DNA of 64,000 nt from Glandiceps talaboti (lineage: Eukaryota > Hemichordata > Enteropneusta > Spengelidae). The position numbers and the translations under genes were made by a program. Under the pieces are notes generated by a model that was not told the DNA's origin, did no database searches, and was given only the letters and a program-made list of their open reading frames with translations. The stretch is from assembly GCF_964340395.1 (NCBI RefSeq), contig NC_135570.1, positions 1,953,001-2,017,000 on the forward strand, in the 5' to 3' direction. Below are positions 58,973 through 64,000 of this stretch, in pieces (within the stretch, counting starts at the first letter, position 1; each line of letters opens with the position of its first letter).

Positions 58973-61043
58973 ATATAGATTGTGGTATGGATTAGTGGGC
59001 GAGTGGCTTGATCTATTGATAAAGACTATTTGCTTTTTAACTGATTTTACACAATGTTGAATATGACATCATTACTGAGAGCTGTTATGTATGTAACATA
59101 TTTGATAAAAACATCTAGCTGGGCGTATTTGTTGTAATATATTGCAAAAACTGCATTCTTCTTTTAAAAAATTGTTTCTATGGTTACTTTGCTTACTACA
59201 AAACTAACTCTAAAGGCTAGCGGGTATGATTGTATACTTTAATATTTACGTTCACGTCAGTTTCCCGCCAGACCCCTACGACGACGTGTCTAGTCTAAAC
59301 TATCTACAACATAAACTTATCGCCGGCTATATGGTATAGCGCTGTGAGAATACTGTCTATGGACATGGTTGGCTCCGACTGATATTTCGAGGTCATGATC
59401 TCTGTCTTGTTAAGAGTAACTTGACACCTGTGTTAGTTTTATCAATTATGATAAAGTGAGTAGGTAGACGAGAGAGGTACTACATTCCGTAAAACGTTAA
59501 TGACTAGAAAACCCTAGAGATGAATTTGGAAACTAAATATATGTGTATGTTAGGTCGAACCACATTGATCGTGGCCCTGACATAAACGTACATCGTATTT
59601 ACTGTTGTACTAAATAGTGTTTCTACACACTGTCACAGCTGCGTCGAAGTAGTCATTCAGTCACTGTTATAGCTATTTATTGTAACCACTTTTAACGAAT
59701 TTTAATCACGCGTTCGTTTTCCCGCCGTTAATTCATAGTTCGGTGACATCTTAGTAAAAGGCGACTGTACAAAACAGAGATGGATTAGTTTATTCTGCCA
59801 TGTCTACCTAGCTTATTTATTCAAATTCGAGCTTCGGCTTGAATTACCTTCAATTAGGTCATAGACTTATGTCATAGACCATAGCCTGTACTTCATACAG
59901 AGATAACTAAGGGGTGAGATCAATAGTTCAATGTAGGATAAAAAATTAAGCCATTTAGTTCTCATCCTACACAGTAGATGTTACTTTTAATGGATATTTT
60001 CATACAAATATTTCTTTTAAAACGTCAAATTGAGAGAAGGAAGAATTTTCGCAATAACAAATGCATGACATTAAAATATAGTAAAGTGTTAATAAAAGAA
60101 CTCTTTTTTACTCACTACATACTGGCTTCATAAATAATATTCCTAGCACTACATACTACTACATACTGATTTAAAATTGATTGAGCGATTTGAAGCAATT
60201 TTCAATTTTGGCCAATTTAGTAAGAAGACGGGTGGGGGTGGGGGTGAGGGTGAGGGTCTAGTTTTTTATCCTACATAAGAATTTAGTTTTTATTAAATTC
60301 TACATTGAGTTATTGATCTTGCCCCCAAACAATACTAGAAACGATGAATCTGTTCGTTTTGAGTGAACAGATATGAATGGTACTATTTGGATTGAAAAAT
60401 GTAGAAAAGGAAAAAAGAGAACAAAATATATTTCATATTTAAGTCAGAAACATTTTCAATTTTACAATCAAGAATGAATAAAAAGCTGAAAGTATAATTT
60501 GTTACTGTATCGATTAAGAAATCAATTAGAGATAAAATGCAAATTTGGCATGTAATTGTACAAATATCTGACTTAATATCACTCAGACATCCTTGGACAT
60601 AATTACAAACAAAATTCTCTACAATAGAATTAATGTAACTAAAACCAGGAAATTAACGGAGAACAGAGAGTAAAACAATCCTCGTCTATAATATTATGGG
60701 ATGTATTATGATTCGAGGTAATAACTAGTGACCACAAATATAATGTCAAACATTGTCCGTTTATAATATTATGGGATGTATTACGAATATAGTATATCTG
60801 ATGGACTGTACACAAAACTTGTCTCATCTGAGTGTTATTTACTGCAGCTGCTTCCGATCTATACACCATTATGGTGATTAATTATGAATACATCATTAAA
60901 CAACGAATATTCATCGTAAGTAGCGAGAAAGCAATTTGTCTCCCCACTGCGTCCACACCAAAGTTTTCAACATGATACATGTAGTATATTAGACAGCCAC
61001 AGACGGCCATTTCAAGTCAACCTTTAGTTTCATGAGGTTACAT
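58973..61043. other. Intergenic; G-rich tract and a small duplication
   Basis: 60229-60256 has repeated GGGTGGGGGT runs. At 60680-60790 TATAATATTATGGGATGTAT occurs twice about 78 bases apart. No gene seen. Confidence 0.4.
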
Positions 61044-61270
<227 letters not shown>

Positions 61271-62461
61271 CGTCGTCGACGTCGACACTGACTGCATAGA
61301 AAGACAAAAAAGCATACTTGTATGTTTGGCACAGTTTCTCCCTTACTCGTTTATTCTTGAATCGACTGTAAATCATCAAACGTCCATTCTCAGAAGAAAC
61401 AGTTAGTATGCCGACGACTAATGAAGCTAGCCTAGAATCATTCTACGAGAACTAATTACAAATGACTCCGTCTTGTACGACTCTGACCCCCAGGCGGTTT
61501 ATCTGTAATGTAACGAGGAGACAGCGAGGAGCCATGTAGTAATACTAACACTGATAAAACATTCCCAACTTAGGATTTTCCTGAAAGCTTTCTCAAAATG
61601 TTCAACTTATCTTGAAATCGCCGAGAAAACGATGGAAAATTGACTCTAAATATGACGAACGTTCACTGTGAAAGGAAATAAGGTCGGCTAGGGATTACAT
61701 TCCGATGGGACGACAGGTAGTTCGATACATGAACAAATAACGTGATAGGAATATTTCATTAACTCGACAAATCACCTAAATCATCTGGCAAACTGTATTG
61801 GAATTCTTAAACACGTATAGCATATACAGTAATTGACTGTCGAAGTCACACGGACTTATTTCTGCCGTGTATGGTATTAGGTGCAACTAGAAAAGACAAA
61901 TGCATACTGCAATGACTAAGTGTACGTATACAAGTTGTCTCACAGTGAGACACCGACAGCGACCTTAAAAGTATGGGCGAAGCAGATGTTGAAATTCATT
62001 AGTTATAAATTGCTAATTTCCATTTTTTTAATTTTAAATGTTCAAACATGTTATCTTAAACAGAACATAGAAGACCCTGAGACTGAACACACATCATTAC
62101 TGGGTTTAGTCGTTATAGTCATCACGTGACACTAAATTCCTAATGGTTTTAGTCAATTGTGGTTAAAATAACGCGATATAAATTATCATTTCTTTTTCTA
62201 TCATAAACATTTGCTAACACTTTGTGAAATATTTAGTGAGACAAAAACGTCACAAGAAAATATTGGAAAATTATGTCATGTTAAAATTGTGTGACATCAC
62301 GATAGAAAATTAATTGTAAGTTATTTCCGGTCATTGCTGGTTACGAATTTATATTCTGTAAATCTGCAATATCATTATCAAGTGTATTTAGTTTTTTGTT
62401 AATATTAGGGCGCAAGCGATCCAGAATATTCGAAGATTTGAACACCCTTTGAGTTGACTTG

Positions 62462-62467
<6 letters not shown>
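61271..62467. other. Intergenic, nothing recognised
   Basis: Less AT-rich with more CpG than the rest. No coding exon or promoter I can support. Confidence 0.35.

Positions 62468-62529
<62 letters not shown>
62468..62529. repeat. (CA)n microsatellite
   Basis: About 30 uninterrupted CA units. Confidence 0.98.
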
Positions 62530-62531
<2 letters not shown>

Positions 62532-63584
62532 ATATATGTATGTTTGTACATGCTTATACACTGTGTATTATGTCTACGAGTACTGTTAGCATTGGTTGCA
62601 TCATCTGTGCTTCATTCAGACTCTAACTGGGATGGTTTGAACCCAACTAAACCACATACAATCTATATACGTGAAATACTAAGAGGTGCCATACCTTACC
62701 AATGTACACGTGTTGCAGTGTTCATATGTAATATTCGACAATCAGCTCTCAATTATCTCGGTACGTGGCTTAGATACCTAGGACTGACCGACTGTACCTG
62801 AGAATCTGATCTTTACTATGACCTTTCAATTGTTGTAGTAATTAAGATATACCTTTGATTTATTAAGAAAAAATCTGAGCTTGGCCAACATATTTTTATA
62901 TCATGAATATATTACTCTGCGCGTTTGGTCTCAGTCTGTTCTTAGGAATCTATTGTATGAATGTGAACAACACATGAATGCAGAATTCGAGTAATCCATT
63001 GTGTTTCTAATACTGTCACAGATGACATATTTATATTTCAGTAAACTGAATATTTTAACAACATCGCATGGCCTAGTTTGACTGAAAGGTCAATAGACTG
63101 TCTCAAGGATATTGGATTTAGACCACACAGGATTCCAAGCATACTCGAATACATGAGACGACAGTCTGCATTTCATAAATATCTAGGATTCATAGTGATC
63201 ATTCATCAATGTTTTAAAATTACTTTTAGGGTATTATAACGCCCATGAAAACTCTATATGGAGTGCATTAATTATTTGGCCATTGGCCATGCGTTATGTA
63301 TATTTAGACTTTACGGACGTCACAATAAAGGTCACTGGGAACGGACAGGCACTTCAATTTTGGCTAGAGGACTTGGCTTCGCGGGAAGTCAATGAACGAG
63401 GCACTATGCTGGGTGCTTGCCTTCGTCTCGAGTGTACATTTACACACAAACTGTGTAGTCTGAGCTAATTCCCTTTAAAGTTCAAGTGTGATCCTGGTAC
63501 GTGCATACAGAAGTTGAGTCAGATATGAGATATGAGAGTGATTCGGGTGTTATTACTTGGTCTATCAGCTGTGTGCGAAGAACA
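62530..63584. other. Intergenic, two open frames without support
   Basis: Frames at 62544-62801 and 63283-63468 (+) are open but match nothing I know and lack clear splice context. Confidence 0.35.
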
Positions 63585-63770
63585 GTAGTAATATTGGTGG
63601 CGATCCGGGGCTCGAACAACAGTAGTAATATTGGTGGCGATCCGGGGCTCGAACAACAGTAGTAATATTGGTGGCGATCCGGGGCTTGAACAACAGTAGT
63701 AATATTGGTGGCGATCCGGGGCTTGAACAACAGAAAGTAATATTGATGGAGATCCGGGGCTTGAACAACC
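63585..63770 (+). repeat. 37-bp repeat, 5 copies, tRNA-primer-site-like
   Basis: Each unit contains TGGCGATCCGGGGCTCGAAC, whose complement GTTCGAGCCCCGG...GCCA reads like the T-arm and CCA end of a tRNA. The last copy is altered. It precedes a basic open frame at 63888. Confidence 0.9.
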
Positions 63771-63887
63771 ATTTGTGTGTATAATGAACCAAGTTTGAAC
63801 CTTACGAAGACTTACCGACAACCTTTAAGAAGAAAAGCACAACCCCACTGGGTGAGTAAAACAAATTAACACTGTAACGAAGAAACA

Positions 63888-64000
63888 ATGATGCATGAGA
63901 AGAAAAAGTTTGTACAAAAAGGGATGCGGAGAAGATTCAAGAACTTTTCGAAAGGAAACTTTAACGTTTATGTTCCAATGGTGGGAATGCTACATGAACT
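63888..64000 (+). CDS. Partial open frame leaving the window, possible retroelement start
   Basis: ATG at 63888 opens a frame of 37 codons with no stop before the window ends. It begins MMHEKKKFVQKG and is strongly basic (MRRRFKNF). It lies about 120 bases after a tandem repeat resembling a tRNA primer-binding site, so it may be the start of a gag-like frame. It is too short to assign. Confidence 0.25.
   Translation, partial: MMHEKKKFVQKGMRRRFKNFSKGNFNVYVPMVGMLHE

Noticed and set aside
62544-63468. Two open frames of 85 and 61 codons
   Set aside because: No recognised motifs, no splice support and unusual composition; likely chance.
63585-63770. tRNA gene or CRISPR-like array
   Set aside because: Only the T-arm and acceptor-like segment is present with no D or anticodon arm. 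The units are contiguous without variable spacers, so it is a tandem repeat.

Overview
The window is animal nuclear DNA. It is AT-rich, with small coding exons separated by long introns bounded by GT...AG, and many microsatellites, minisatellites and short inverted-repeat elements. I recognise three gene families by memory of their human relatives. The organism is a bilaterian, most likely a marine invertebrate (hemichordate, lancelet or lophotrochozoan); I cannot fix the phylum by eye. There are no bacterial operons, CRISPR arrays or plasmid features.

Layout. 1-10034: no recognisable coding sequence, but several repeats, including a 47-bp minisatellite. 10049-27283, and probably on to 32127 (+): a gene of the TBATA/C4orf17 (Pfam SPATIAL) family with five shared coding exons and up to three alternative 3' ends. 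32776-38148 (-): TRMT10A, a tRNA m1G9 methyltransferase of six coding exons and 375 residues. 38149-38988: a short shared head-to-head promoter region. 38989-54366 (+): MTTP, the large subunit of the microsomal triglyceride transfer protein, 16 coding exons and 880 residues, complete from signal peptide to stop. 56600-57090 (+): a small unrecognised two-exon frame ending in TGAATAAA. From there to 64000: microsatellites, and at the right edge a 37-bp tandem repeat that looks like a retroelement primer-binding site followed by an open reading frame leaving the window.

The three genes do not form a pathway. MTTP loads lipid onto apoB-type lipoproteins in the ER, TRMT10A methylates G9 of tRNAs, and the TBATA family is linked to testis, brain and thymus stroma in mammals. 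The order and orientation (SPATIAL family +, TRMT10A -, MTTP +) match, as I remember it, human 4q23 (C4orf17, TRMT10A, MTTP), so this looks like an ancient conserved block.

The most unusual feature is inside MTTP. At four of its fifteen introns (after exons 5, 10, 13 and 15) the 3' end of the exon, with its splice donor, has been copied into the start of the intron. After exon 10 the copy has grown into a 42-bp array. Each unit contains a donor, a branch-point-like CTAAC, an acceptor and an 18-nt phase 2-2 micro-exon encoding SKNDDL, so variable inclusion could change the protein without a frameshift. A second notable feature is an inverted pair of minisatellite arrays flanking TBATA exon 1; their repeat unit is the terminal inverted repeat of a 347-bp element found intact 2 kb further on.
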